DNA of 64,000 nt from Mesorhizobium temperatum (lineage in GTDB: Bacteria > Pseudomonadota > Alphaproteobacteria > Rhizobiales > Rhizobiaceae): NCBI RefSeq assembly GCF_002284575.1, contig NZ_NPKJ01000077.1:1-64000 (forward strand), given 5' to 3'. Positions 33,955 through 42,236 of the stretch are shown here, piece by piece; position 1 is the stretch's first letter, and each line of letters begins with the position of its first letter. The notes beneath the pieces were generated by a model, which did no database searches, had not been told where the DNA came from, and saw only the letters and a program-made list of their open reading frames with translations. Position numbers and translations under genes: made by a program.

Positions 33955-34569
33955 ATGTCGCTGGAACTCTACGCTACCTATGTCGTTGCCTGTATCGTCA
34001 TTGTCCTGGTGCCTGGACCGACCGTCACGCTGATCATCGCCAACAGCATCCGCCATGGCTCCCGCGCCGGCCTCGCCAATGTCGCCGGCACGCAGGCGGG
34101 GCTGGCCATCATGATCGCCATTGTCGGCATCGGATTGACCTCGCTGATCGCGGGAATGGGCCATTGGTTCGAATGGGTCAGGCTGATCGGCGCTGCCTAT
34201 CTGATCTGGATGGGTGTGCAGATGTTCCGCTCCAAGGGTAAGCTGAACGCCGACGGATCGGCGAAGACACCGCGCGGCGGCTTCTTCCTGCAAGGCCTGC
34301 TGGTGGCGATCAGCAATCCCAAGACGCTGGTGTTTTTCGGCGCCTTCTTTCCGCAGTTCATCGCCCCTGAAGGCAACTACGCGTTGCAGATCGTCGTCAT
34401 GGGTATCACCGCTCTGATCTTCGCCGCCGTGTCGGATTCGACCTTCGCGCTGGCCGCCGGCCGCGCCGGACGCCGGCTCTCGGCCGGCCGCATCAAGCTC
34501 ATGTCCAGAATCAGCGGCAGTTTCCTGATCGGCGGCGGCCTGTGGCTGGCGTTTTCAAAGGCGAAGTGA
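33955..34569 (+). CDS. LysE family translocator
   Basis: This 204-aa protein has six membrane helices and the LysE/RhtB pattern: LVPGPTVTLIIANSIRHGSR near the N-terminus, AYLIWMGVQMFRSKGK in the middle and GLLVAISNPKTLVFFGAFFP. Members export amino acids or their homoserine-lactone-like derivatives. It is followed by a palindromic repeat and a converging nucleoside hydrolase gene. Confidence 0.92.
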   Translation: MSLELYATYVVACIVIVLVPGPTVTLIIANSIRHGSRAGLANVAGTQAGLAIMIAIVGIGLTSLIAGMGHWFEWVRLIGAAYLIWMGVQMFRSKGKLNADGSAKTPRGGFFLQGLLVAISNPKTLVFFGAFFPQFIAPEGNYALQIVVMGITALIFAAVSDSTFALAAGRAGRRLSAGRIKLMSRISGSFLIGGGLWLAFSKAK

Positions 34570-34580
34570 GCGGCACCTTT

Positions 34581-34742
34581 CCTTCCCCCCCTTGTGGGGG
34601 GAAGGTGGATCGGTGCGCAGCGCCGAGCCGGATGAGGGGTGTTGGAAGAAACACCAGCGCCGCGATCCGTCCAGCACCCCTCAACCGGCCGAGCTTCGCT
34701 CGGCCACCTTCTCCCACAAGGGGACCCACAAGGGGAGAAGGA
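34581..34742. repeat. Intergenic palindromic element ending in CCCCTTGTGGGG-type arms
   Basis: The element starts with a perfect 10-bp hairpin (CCTTCCCCCC-CTTGT-GGGGGGAAGG, 34581-34605) and ends with CACCTTCTCCCACAAGGGG...GGGGAGAAGG (34705-34742), the approximate inverse of the start. Internal pairing continues with ATGAGGGGTG and CACCCCTCA. Similar rhizobial repeats of about 150 bp lie between genes. It fills the space between two converging genes and may serve as a bidirectional terminator. Confidence 0.7.
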
Positions 34743-34749
34743 AGAAGCC

Positions 34750-35691
34750 CTAAAGCCGCCCCAGCCTTTCCAGCAGCAGTGCGAAAAACGCATCATGGTC
34801 GATGTCGCGCATCACCATGGCGTTGTTCGGTCGCTTGGTCACGCCCCACCAGTCGATCACGGTCATGCCCATGGTGAGCTCCGAGGCGGTTTCCACGGTG
34901 ACGTTGCAGTTGCGGCCCCTGAACAGCTCCGGCTTCAACAGATAGGCGATGACGCAAGGGTCGTGCAGCGGACCGCCATCGGTGCCGTATTTCTCCTCGT
35001 CGAAGCGCTCGAAGAATTCCAGCATCTCCGTCGTAGCCGTGCCGACCCTGGTGCCGAGCTTGCGAAAGGCCTGGGTCCGCTTGGCGGTGGTCAGCGCCTT
35101 GTGGGTGACGTCGAGCGGCATCATGACGATCGGGATGCCGGATTTGAACACGACGTCGGCGGCATGCGGGTCGACATAGATGTTGAATTCGGCGGTCGGC
35201 GTGACGTTGCCGCCTTCGAAGAAGCCGCCGCCCATCAGCACGATTTCCTTGATGCGCGGCGCGATCTTCGGCTCGCGGATAAGCGCCAGCGCAACGTTGG
35301 TGAGCGGTCCGAGCGCGCAGAGCGTGATCGTGCCGCTCTCTTCCTTCATCAGTGTCTCGACGAGGAAATCCACCGCATACTGGTCCTGCAGTTTCATTGT
35401 CGGTTCGGGCAATTGCGGTCCGTTGAGACCGGTCTCGCCATGCACCTCCTCGGCGGTAACCAGTTCGCGCGCCAGCGGCCGGATGGCGCCGGCATAGACC
35501 TTGATGTCAGACCTGCCGGCCAGTTCGCAGATCTTGCGTGCATTCTTTTCGGTGAGCCTCAGCGGCACGTTGCCGGCGACGGCGGTCATGCCGACGATCT
35601 CCAGCTCGGCGCTGCCGAGCGCCAGCAATATGGCGACGGCATCATCCTGGCCGGGATCCGTGTCGATGATGATCTTGCGGGATAGGGGCAT
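34750..35691 (-). CDS. Nucleoside hydrolase (IunH family)
   Basis: This 313-aa enzyme cleaves the N-glycosidic bond of ribonucleosides. The Ca-binding DTDPGQDDAVAILLAL motif is at residues 9-24; TLCALGPLTNVALAL, EIVLMGGGFFEGGNVT, AEFNIYVDPHAADVVF and GPLHDPCVIAYLL are further active-site regions. ATG 35691 is chosen since the motif must lie near the N-terminus. The released ribose could feed the ribokinase encoded 2.4 kb away, though on the other strand and in another unit. Confidence 0.93.
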   Translation of the reverse strand: MPLSRKIIIDTDPGQDDAVAILLALGSAELEIVGMTAVAGNVPLRLTEKNARKICELAGRSDIKVYAGAIRPLARELVTAEEVHGETGLNGPQLPEPTMKLQDQYAVDFLVETLMKEESGTITLCALGPLTNVALALIREPKIAPRIKEIVLMGGGFFEGGNVTPTAEFNIYVDPHAADVVFKSGIPIVMMPLDVTHKALTTAKRTQAFRKLGTRVGTATTEMLEFFERFDEEKYGTDGGPLHDPCVIAYLLKPELFRGRNCNVTVETASELTMGMTVIDWWGVTKRPNNAMVMRDIDHDAFFALLLERLGRL

Positions 35692-35737
35692 TTCAATTCC
35701 TTGTTTGGGGAGTCTTTTTGGGCGGGGCTTTTGACGG

Positions 35738-35766
35738 CTTGAACTTGACCGCGGGGCGGACCATAT
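35738..35766 (+). promoter_or_regulatory. Candidate sigma-32 (RpoH) promoter of hsp20
   Basis: CTTGAA (35738-35743), a 15-bp spacer and GACCATAT (35759-35766) fit the heat-shock promoter pattern CTTGAA-N13-15-CCCCATNT. It lies 69 bp before the hsp20 start. The same spacing is found before grpE at 53565-53593. Confidence 0.55.
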
Positions 35767-35834
35767 CAAGACCATCGGGAAAAATGCCATCTGGGTTTTT
35801 CCACTTTATGTCGCTCTTGAGAGGACAATGTAAC

Positions 35835-36260
35835 ATGAGCCGAATGACGCCTTTTTCCAGCCCGCTTCTCCTGGGTTTCGACGCCATGGAAAAGACCCTG
35901 GAGCGTCTGGCGAAGTCGGGTGACAGCTACCCTCCCTATAATATCGAGCGCCTCAGCGGTGCCGACGGCAAGGCCGAAAGGCTGCGTATTACGCTCGCTG
36001 TCGCCGGTTTCGCCGAGAACGATCTCGACGTGACCACGGAGGAGAACCAGTTGGTCGTGCGCGGCCGTCAGAACGACGATACCGAGCGCGAATTTCTTCA
36101 TCGCGGCATTGCCGCGCGCCAGTTCCAGCGCTGTTTCGTGCTGGCCGACGGCATGCGGGTGATCACCGCGGAGCTGAAGAACGGCCTTTTGTCGATCGAT
36201 CTCGACCGGCCCGAGTCCGAACGGCTGGTACGGAAAATAAACATATCGGTGAAAGACTGA
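35835..36260 (+). CDS. Hsp20 family small heat-shock protein
   Basis: This 141-aa chaperone has an N-terminal segment SRMTPFSSPLLLGFDAMEKT, a central alpha-crystallin domain (about 30-130; YNIERLSGADGKAERLRITL, AVAGFAENDLDVTTEENQLV) and the C-terminal GLLSIDL extension. It is of the IbpA-like class A type common in rhizobia. ATG 35835 follows AGAGGACAATGTAAC. A DUF1150 gene follows 63 bp later, a conserved pairing in this order. Heat induction is likely through the sigma-32-type promoter upstream. Confidence 0.93.
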   Translation: MSRMTPFSSPLLLGFDAMEKTLERLAKSGDSYPPYNIERLSGADGKAERLRITLAVAGFAENDLDVTTEENQLVVRGRQNDDTEREFLHRGIAARQFQRCFVLADGMRVITAELKNGLLSIDLDRPESERLVRKINISVKD

Positions 36261-36323
36261 TCTTTACCGATGGCTCTCATGCGAGGCGGCCTTGAGCGGC
36301 GTCCTCGTGCCAAGGAGGCTTAA

Positions 36324-36581
36324 ATGACCAGAACTGACGAAAATCTTATCATGACCAGCGGCGAATTCGCCCATCTCGGCGAAGGCTCGGTCGCCTATCT
36401 CAGGAAGGTGTCGAGCGACGATCTGCGCGGCCGTTTCCCGGGCCTCGGCGAAATCGCGCCTGGGCTGGAACTGTGGGCCCTGTTTGCCGCCAATGGCCAG
36501 CCGATCCTGCTTTCGGACGCTCGCGACCGGGCGCTGGCTGGCGCCCTGGAAAACGACCTGATCCCCGTCGCCATCCACTAA
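36324..36581 (+). CDS. DUF1150 family protein
   Basis: This 85-aa soluble protein has TSGEFAHLGEGSVAYLRKVS and ELWALFAANGQPILLSDARD, the two conserved parts of DUF1150. It follows hsp20 in many Rhizobiales, suggesting a stress-linked role, but no function is known. A GAGG sequence precedes the ATG. Confidence 0.9.
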   Translation: MTRTDENLIMTSGEFAHLGEGSVAYLRKVSSDDLRGRFPGLGEIAPGLELWALFAANGQPILLSDARDRALAGALENDLIPVAIH

Positions 36582-36615
36582 CAATACGGCGCAGCGATCC
36601 GGTTGGAAACGGACA

Positions 36616-36634
36616 GGGCCGCTCGCAGCGGCCC
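36616..36634. terminator. Hairpin between DUF1150 and ptsN
   Basis: GGGCCGCT and AGCGGCCC form a perfect 8-bp stem with a CGC loop between two converging genes. It is placed to end transcription from both sides; only TT follows on the plus strand. Confidence 0.55.
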
Positions 36635-36657
36635 TTCAACGGATCCGATCAAAAAAC

Positions 36658-37122
36658 TCAGGCCGCGTGCGAGGCCTGCGTGTCCGACAAGAGCGCGTGG
36701 ATCGCTGCGGCGTCGCGGGTGCCCCTGATCTTGGCCACTGTGTCGGCATCGCGCAGCACCCGCGCGATGCGCGACAGCGCCTTGAGGTGGTCGGCGCCGG
36801 CGCCTTCAGGCGCCAAAAGCAAGAACACCAGATCGACCGGCTGGTCATCCAGCGCCTCGAAATCGACCGGCGTCTCCAGCCGGGCGAAAACCCCGGCGAT
36901 CCGCTTCACCCCGGCCAGCTTGCCGTGCGGAATGGCAATGCCGTTGCCGACACCAGTCGAGCCCAGCCGTTCACGCTGCAGGATGGTGTCGAACACCTCC
37001 CGTTCCGGAATGCCGGAAATCGCCGCCGCCCTTTCGGACAGCATTTGCAGCAGTTGCTTCTTGGAGTTCGCCTTCAACGCCGGCAAGATCGCCGGAACGT
37101 TGATAAGATCGCTCAGATCCAT
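36658..37122 (-). CDS. ptsN: PtsN, nitrogen-regulatory EIIA of the PTS-Ntr system
   Basis: This 154-aa EIIA-type protein has the phospho-acceptor His in GNGIAIPHGKLAGVKRI and the usual segments ERAAAISGIPEREVFDTILQ and DADTVAKIRGTRDAAAIHAL. PtsN receives phosphate from EI-Ntr/NPr and adjusts nitrogen, carbon and K+ transport responses. Its linkage after hpf and rpoN is conserved in proteobacteria. The K+ link is noteworthy given the Kdp operon in this window, but that is only context. Confidence 0.95.
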   Translation of the reverse strand: MDLSDLINVPAILPALKANSKKQLLQMLSERAAAISGIPEREVFDTILQRERLGSTGVGNGIAIPHGKLAGVKRIAGVFARLETPVDFEALDDQPVDLVFLLLAPEGAGADHLKALSRIARVLRDADTVAKIRGTRDAAAIHALLSDTQASHAA

Positions 37123-37205
37123 ACTTGAAATCCCTTGTTCGCCTGCCGTCGCCAGCCCTCACTCTCGCGTGCGGCTGGTTCCTTATCCCAGTGCGGCCTT
37201 GGCCG

Positions 37206-37790
37206 TCATCCCTGCGCGACCTTGGTCGTAGATGGGTCGATCCAGCCGATATTTCCGTCCGGCCGGCGATAGACGATATTGAGATGCTCGTTTCCGGCGT
37301 TGCGGAAAACGAGGACCGGGCTGTCCTTGGCGTCGAGCTCGATCACGGCTGACGCCACCGACATGGTCCGCAGCGTCATGGTTGATTCGGCAACGATGGC
37401 CGGCGCGAAATTCTCCGGTATTTCCTCATCGTCATCAGCAAGCGGCGCCATCACCGTATAGGCGATGTCGGTGAGTTCGCCATTGGCATTGCCTGAATTA
37501 TGTGACTTCAGCCGACGCTTGTAGCGCCGAAGGCGGGTTTCGAGGCGATCCGCCGCGGCCTCGAAAGCGAGTGTCGGGTCCTGGGCTTCGCCGGTCGCCT
37601 GCAGCGAAGCGCCGGAATCCAGCCGGATCATGCAATCGGCCGTGTAGCGCGACCCCGATTTGACGACTACAATTTGCCCTGAAAAGCCCCGATCGAAATA
37701 TTTCCCGATCACTTCCCCGACTCGGTCGTTGATGCGCGTACGGAACGCATCGCCGATATCCATGTGTTTTCCTGATATGCGCAGTGTCAT
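37206..37790 (-). CDS. hpf: Ribosome hibernation promoting factor, long form
   Basis: This 194-aa protein has an N-terminal S30AE domain (ISGKHMDIGDAFRTRINDRV, MIRLDSGASLQATGEAQDPT, EAAADRLETRLRRYKRRLKS) and a C-terminal dimerisation domain ending VLVFRNAGNEHLNIVYRRPD. Long-form Hpf dimerises 70S ribosomes into 100S particles in starvation. It lies between rpoN and ptsN, the standard context. Confidence 0.93.
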   Translation of the reverse strand: MTLRISGKHMDIGDAFRTRINDRVGEVIGKYFDRGFSGQIVVVKSGSRYTADCMIRLDSGASLQATGEAQDPTLAFEAAADRLETRLRRYKRRLKSHNSGNANGELTDIAYTVMAPLADDDEEIPENFAPAIVAESTMTLRTMSVASAVIELDAKDSPVLVFRNAGNEHLNIVYRRPDGNIGWIDPSTTKVAQG

Positions 37791-38057
37791 CTGAAAACTG
37801 ACCTTCCTTGCTCAGGCTTCAAACTGTCCCGAGTTTATACCCGTGGTCTGTGCGCACAAGCTTTGCGGCGTCACTTGCGCCGATTTTAAATCCGAACTTT
37901 CCGGTTGATCACAAGCCGCCTTCTTTGACCGTCCCGTGGCCAACGTCGTGACGGACCATCCGCATGCGGGCACTAGCCCGTCCCATGCGGGCGGGCTTCT
38001 AGCCACTTCATTGCGGCTTGTCAATGAAGTGCGAAAGCTGTGGAAATTCCGTCGAGA
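37791..38057 (-). promoter_or_regulatory. Region between rpoN and hpf with a strong hairpin
   Basis: No gene is seen. A perfect 10-bp inverted repeat lies at 38004-38031 (CACTTCATTG, 8-nt loop, CAATGAAGTG), 27 bp after the rpoN stop in the direction of transcription. A second GC-rich stem built on two CATGCGGGC copies lies at 37961-37999. Together they look like a terminator for rpoN, with hpf having its own promoter in the lower part. Confidence 0.5.
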
Positions 38058-39584
38058 TCAACGTCCGGCGCTGGCCAAAGCGCGTTTTTCACGCCGCCGC
38101 TGCACCGACGAGGGAATATTCATGCCCTCCCGATACTTGGCGACCGTGCGCCTGGCGATATCGACGCCACTTTCTCGCAACATATCTACAATCGCGTCGT
38201 CGGAAAGCACGTCGGCAGGCTTCTCCTCGTCGATCAACTGCTTGATGCGGTCGCGCACCGCTTCAGACGAATGCGCGTCGCCGCCACCCGACGAAGCGAT
38301 CGAGGCGGTGAAGAAATAGCGCAGTTCGAACACGCCACGCGGCGTCAGCATGTATTTGTTGGCGGTGACCCGGCTGACGGTCGATTCGTGCATGCCGATG
38401 GCGTCGGCCACCGTGCGCAGGTTGAGCGGCTTCAGGTGACGCACGCCATGGACGAGGAAGGCGTCCTGCTGGCGCACGATTTCTGAGGCAACCTTAAGGA
38501 TGGTCTTCGCCCGCTGGTCGAGGCTGCGCGTTAGCCAATTGGCGTTTTGCAGGCATTCCGCCAGGAAATCCTTTTCCGTCTGGTTTTTCGCATGCGGTGA
38601 TACCTGGGCGAAATAGATAAGGTCGACCAGCACGCGCGGCAGCGTTTCGGGGTTGAGTTCGATCACCCAGCTTCCGTCATTAGCTGCCCGCACTTCGACA
38701 TCAGCGATGATCGCGTCGCTGGCACCGCCCGAAAACGCCATCCCCGGGCGCGGATCGAGCGCACGTATCTCGGCCAGCATGTCGAGCAGATCCTCCTCGT
38801 CGACCCCACAAATCCGTTTCAGGGTCTGGAAATCGCGCCGCGCCAGGAGTTCGAGATTGGCGATCAAAGCCTTCATCGCCGGATCGAGCCGGTCGCGGAC
38901 GGCAAGCTGCAGCGACAGGCATTCGGCGAGGTCACGGGCAAAGATGCCGGCGGGCTCGAATGTCTGGCAGACCGCGAGTGCATTCGTCACCGCCGATCTG
39001 TCGGTGCCGAGACGAGCGGCGATCTCGGCCATGTCGGCGCGCATGTAGCCGGCCTCATCGAGGCCATCGGCCAGTTCGCCGGCGATCAGGCGTGCTGCCG
39101 GGTCGGCGAAGGCAAGCGCGACCTGTTCGGCGACATGCTCGCGCAGCGTGATGGCGGCGGCCGCCATGTCGCCGACGTCGAAGCCGTCGGACGAAGACGC
39201 GGAACCGTTGCCGGACGCCGATTTCCATTGGGCCGTCAGGTCGGGACCGAGCCGCTCGCTGGTGCCGGGGTCGTCGGGAAACAGGTTTTCCAGCGAAGTA
39301 TCGAGCTTTTCCGAGATCGCCTCGGCGCTCCACGCCGTTTCCTTCTCGAACCAGTCGCCGTCGGTGGCCGTTTCCGGCGCAGCATCGATCTTCTGCGTCT
39401 GGTCGCTGACGGCATCGTCCTGCGGCTCGGCACGCTCGAGCAGTGGATTGCGCTCGATCTCGTCGTCGATGAAGCGTTCCAGCTCGATGTGGGTGAACTG
39501 CAGCAGCCGGATCGACTGCATGAGTTGCGGCGTCATCACCAGCGACTGGGACTGTCGTAGCTGTAGTTTTGCCGCCAACGCCAT
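38058..39584 (-). CDS. rpoN: RNA polymerase sigma-54 factor
   Basis: This 508-aa protein has the Gln-rich activator-interacting region I (LQLRQSQSLVMTPQLMQSIR, LLQFTHIELERFIDDEIERN), an acidic region II, the core-binding domain, a helix-turn-helix (VADAIGMHESTVSRVTANKY) and the RpoN box ARRTVAKYREGMNIPSS that contacts the -24 element. It directs nitrogen and other regulated transcription. Gene order with lptB upstream and hpf downstream is the conserved arrangement. Confidence 0.98.
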   Translation of the reverse strand: MALAAKLQLRQSQSLVMTPQLMQSIRLLQFTHIELERFIDDEIERNPLLERAEPQDDAVSDQTQKIDAAPETATDGDWFEKETAWSAEAISEKLDTSLENLFPDDPGTSERLGPDLTAQWKSASGNGSASSSDGFDVGDMAAAAITLREHVAEQVALAFADPAARLIAGELADGLDEAGYMRADMAEIAARLGTDRSAVTNALAVCQTFEPAGIFARDLAECLSLQLAVRDRLDPAMKALIANLELLARRDFQTLKRICGVDEEDLLDMLAEIRALDPRPGMAFSGGASDAIIADVEVRAANDGSWVIELNPETLPRVLVDLIYFAQVSPHAKNQTEKDFLAECLQNANWLTRSLDQRAKTILKVASEIVRQQDAFLVHGVRHLKPLNLRTVADAIGMHESTVSRVTANKYMLTPRGVFELRYFFTASIASSGGGDAHSSEAVRDRIKQLIDEEKPADVLSDDAIVDMLRESGVDIARRTVAKYREGMNIPSSVQRRREKRALASAGR

Positions 39585-39774
39585 GGTTCGGTTTCAAACG
39601 CCCTGTCTACGCATCCGGACTGCCGGAAGGAGTTGGGCATAGAAACTGGCCCGGCTTTTGCTTGTCAAGGCGACGGCGATCAAAACTCGCCTGTCGGTGC
39701 GTTATTCGGACGAGAAATCGGAAAAGAAAGCCCATCTCGCACCAAAAATCGCGCTTGGAGAGGAATTTTCCCGC

Positions 39775-40593
39775 TTAGAGTGTAAATCCCTCACCGAGAT
39801 AAAGCCGCCGCACATCCGGATTTGCGACCACTTCGTCGGCCCGGCCATGGGTTAGCACCTGGCCGGCATGGATGATGTAGGCGCGGTCGATCAGGCCGAG
39901 CGTCTCGCGGACATTGTGATCGGTGATGAGCACGCCGATGCCCCGCGCCGTCAGATGGCGCACAAGTTGCTGGATATCGGCGACGGCGATCGGATCGATG
40001 CCGGCGAAAGGTTCGTCGAGCAGCATGTATGCGGGGCGGGTCGCCAGTGCGCGCGCGATTTCAAGGCGCCGCCGCTCGCCGCCGGAAAGCGACAGCGACG
40101 GGGCTTTGCGCAGATGGCTGATGTGAAACTCATCGAGCAGTTCGTCGAGACTGTGTTCGCGCTTTTTGCGGTTCTTTTCGACGACTTCGAGCACGGCACG
40201 GATGTTTTGCTCGACGCTCAAGCCGCGAAAGATCGACGCTTCCTGCGGAAGGTAGCCGATGCCAAGGCGGGCGCGGCGGTACATCGGCATCGAGGTGACA
40301 TCGAAGCCATCGATTTCGATTGTGCCTTCGTCGACCGGCACAAGGCCGGTGACCATGTAGAAGCAGGTCGTCTTGCCGGCGCCGTTGGGACCGAGCAGTC
40401 CGACCGCCTCACCGGCGCGCACGCCGATCGTCACGCCGCTGACGACTTTGCGGCCCTTGTAGCTCTTGGTCAGGCCCTTGGCGATCAAGGTTCCCTTGAA
40501 CTTTACCTGGTCGACGCTGACCGTGGCCGGTGCCGCAAGTTTGCTGGCGGCGCGTCCTGAAACACGCGCCATCAGCGATGCTACGTCGACCAT
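39775..40593 (-). CDS. lptB: LptB, ATPase of the lipopolysaccharide export system
   Basis: This 272-aa ABC ATPase has Walker A LLGPNGAGKTTCFYMV, the signature LSLSGGERRRLEIARAL, Walker B YMLLDEPFAGIDPIAV and a switch His in LITDHNVRETL. An extension of about 30 residues precedes the family core, as in rhizobial LptB. Its ATG overlaps the stop of lptA (ATGA at 40590-40593). LptB powers LPS extraction from the inner membrane with LptFG, encoded elsewhere. Confidence 0.96.
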   Translation of the reverse strand: MVDVASLMARVSGRAASKLAAPATVSVDQVKFKGTLIAKGLTKSYKGRKVVSGVTIGVRAGEAVGLLGPNGAGKTTCFYMVTGLVPVDEGTIEIDGFDVTSMPMYRRARLGIGYLPQEASIFRGLSVEQNIRAVLEVVEKNRKKREHSLDELLDEFHISHLRKAPSLSLSGGERRRLEIARALATRPAYMLLDEPFAGIDPIAVADIQQLVRHLTARGIGVLITDHNVRETLGLIDRAYIIHAGQVLTHGRADEVVANPDVRRLYLGEGFTL

Positions 40594-41216
40594 CAGGGGT
40601 TCGCCGCTCCCGACTTCGCCGGCGGCGTGATCGACATCATCACGCGGCCCCCGCAGGCGTCGACCTGGGCCAGGCCGCTCTTCATCTGCACGGTGAGCTT
40701 ACAGCCGACCAGTACATTGTCACCTTGCGAAAGCACGACCTTGCTGCCTGAAAGCACCAGCACTTCCGTCTTCATGTCGAAGGTGCCGCTGTCGCCGGTG
40801 GCGACCTGGTCGTCCGATTTGATATAGACCTTGTTGGCGACCTCCAGGCGGTCGATGTTGGCCGAGCCGGTCATCGCGGCACCTGCGGCCTGCGCATCCT
40901 TGGCGTCAGCGTCGGCGTCCTTGACGTAATAGACCGTCATCTTGCCGGCCTTGAGCAAGGTCGGACCCTGGACGACGCTTACATTGCCTGTGAACACGGC
41001 GACGCTATCCGCCTGGCGAACCTCGAGCTTATCGCTTTCGATCTGGATGGGCTTGTCGCCAGACAGTTTGAGGCCCGACAGTTGGCTGGTGGCCTTGGAC
41101 TGCGCCAGAGCCGGCGCCATCCCCAAGCCCAGCCCCAAAGCCAGCCCCAAAGCCAGCCCACGGGCCGGCAACGCCGAAGCTGCGGCCACGAGCCGTGTCG
41201 AACTACTGAACCGCAT
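40593..41216 (-). CDS. lptA: LptA, periplasmic LPS bridge protein
   Basis: This 207-aa protein has a signal peptide with an unusual repeated ALGLALGLGLG core (residues 21-34), then an OstA/LptA beta-jellyroll domain: IQIESDKLEVRQADSVAVFT and a series of GNVSVVQGPTLLKAGKMTVY-type strands. It links LptC to LptD across the periplasm. It overlaps lptC by 14 bp and lptB by 4 bp. Confidence 0.92.
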   Translation of the reverse strand: MRFSSSTRLVAAASALPARGLALGLALGLGLGMAPALAQSKATSQLSGLKLSGDKPIQIESDKLEVRQADSVAVFTGNVSVVQGPTLLKAGKMTVYYVKDADADAKDAQAAGAAMTGSANIDRLEVANKVYIKSDDQVATGDSGTFDMKTEVLVLSGSKVVLSQGDNVLVGCKLTVQMKSGLAQVDACGGRVMMSITPPAKSGAANP

Positions 41217-41916
41217 TGGATTCTCCGCTCATTGCCTCTGCCGCCTTCAAGCTGGCGGGATCGATGTTGACACGCACTCTGTTCTCGAAAACCACGATCT
41301 TGCCGTTGTCCTGGATCGACATCGAATCTGCGGTGATCCGCGACCCGCCGCGGCTGACGTCGACCGGGTCGTTCGTCTTCATAGTGCCTTTGCCCATATC
41401 GAGAAAGACCGATTTGAACTTTGCCGCCAAGCCATCGGTGGTGGTTATGGTGACATCGCTGGTCAGGCTCATCGTGTTGCCGTCACGATTATAGGTGCCG
41501 TGCGAGGCATTGATGGCCGCCACATTGTCGGTCGATATCGGCAGCTTGGCGTCGATGCCCTCCAAATTGATGATGCCTTGCTTGGTCACGTCCTGTATGG
41601 CGCGCAAAGCCGTCATAGAATAGGGCAGTTTCTGCTTGGTGAACCCGTTGAGCTTGGGGTTGGCCATCACCAGCTTGCCATTGGCGAAGGCGCTGCCGTC
41701 GACCTGGACCTGGATTGAGCCAGGCGCCGCGAGATAGGAGTAGACCGGGAAGGCGACCGCGATTGCGGCAGCGGCCAGCGGCACTGCAAGCTTCAAGATA
41801 CGCACGCGACGCGAATGGCGCTGGGCAATGCCGAAGGCGTCGACCCGCGCCGGGCCTACGTCCGGGGGAGCCAACTCCGTCTCGGTGTTGGTCGGTTCGA
41901 TCGGTCGCGCTAACAT
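41203..41916 (-). CDS. lptC: LptC, inner-membrane LPS export anchor
   Basis: This 237-aa bitopic protein has a membrane helix at about residues 42-65 (ILKLAVPLAAAAIAVAFPVY) and a periplasmic LptC/YrbK domain with repeated strands (VDGSAFANGKLVMANPKLNG; TLTSDVTI-type segment). It accepts LPS from LptBFG and passes it to LptA. First gene of the lptCAB-rpoN group. Confidence 0.9.
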   Translation of the reverse strand: MLARPIEPTNTETELAPPDVGPARVDAFGIAQRHSRRVRILKLAVPLAAAAIAVAFPVYSYLAAPGSIQVQVDGSAFANGKLVMANPKLNGFTKQKLPYSMTALRAIQDVTKQGIINLEGIDAKLPISTDNVAAINASHGTYNRDGNTMSLTSDVTITTTDGLAAKFKSVFLDMGKGTMKTNDPVDVSRGGSRITADSMSIQDNGKIVVFENRVRVNIDPASLKAAEAMSGESNAVQ

Positions 41917-42236
41917 AACTGCTTTCTTTTAAACCCCTGCCGCCAAGCACCCCTATAGGTGGGATGCCGGCGCCCTCAAGCAAGCACAAGCGGAGGAAAA
42001 CCGCAAAAGTGTGACGGTTGCTGTTGCTCAAACGAAAATGAAACCGGCACAACTTGCATGTCATACCAGATACAGGCGGACAGCGTTAGGGGCCTGTGGA
42101 TTGGTCTTGATGTCTCTTGAAACGCCGGCCCGCGAACGTCGAAACCCTGTCTCTGGCGCAAGCTCGTCAGGAATCGGTAGCCGGGCGCGGATGGTTGCTT
42201 TAAAAGCATCTGCTTCCACCGACTATGAGGCTGACC
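41917..42236. other. Intergenic region between lptC and sppA
   Basis: No gene can be supported here. It holds the promoters of the divergent lptCAB-rpoN and sppA units. Near lptC there is a small inverted repeat CACCCCTATAGGTGGG (41948-41963). No strong operator or riboswitch pattern was found. Confidence 0.45.
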
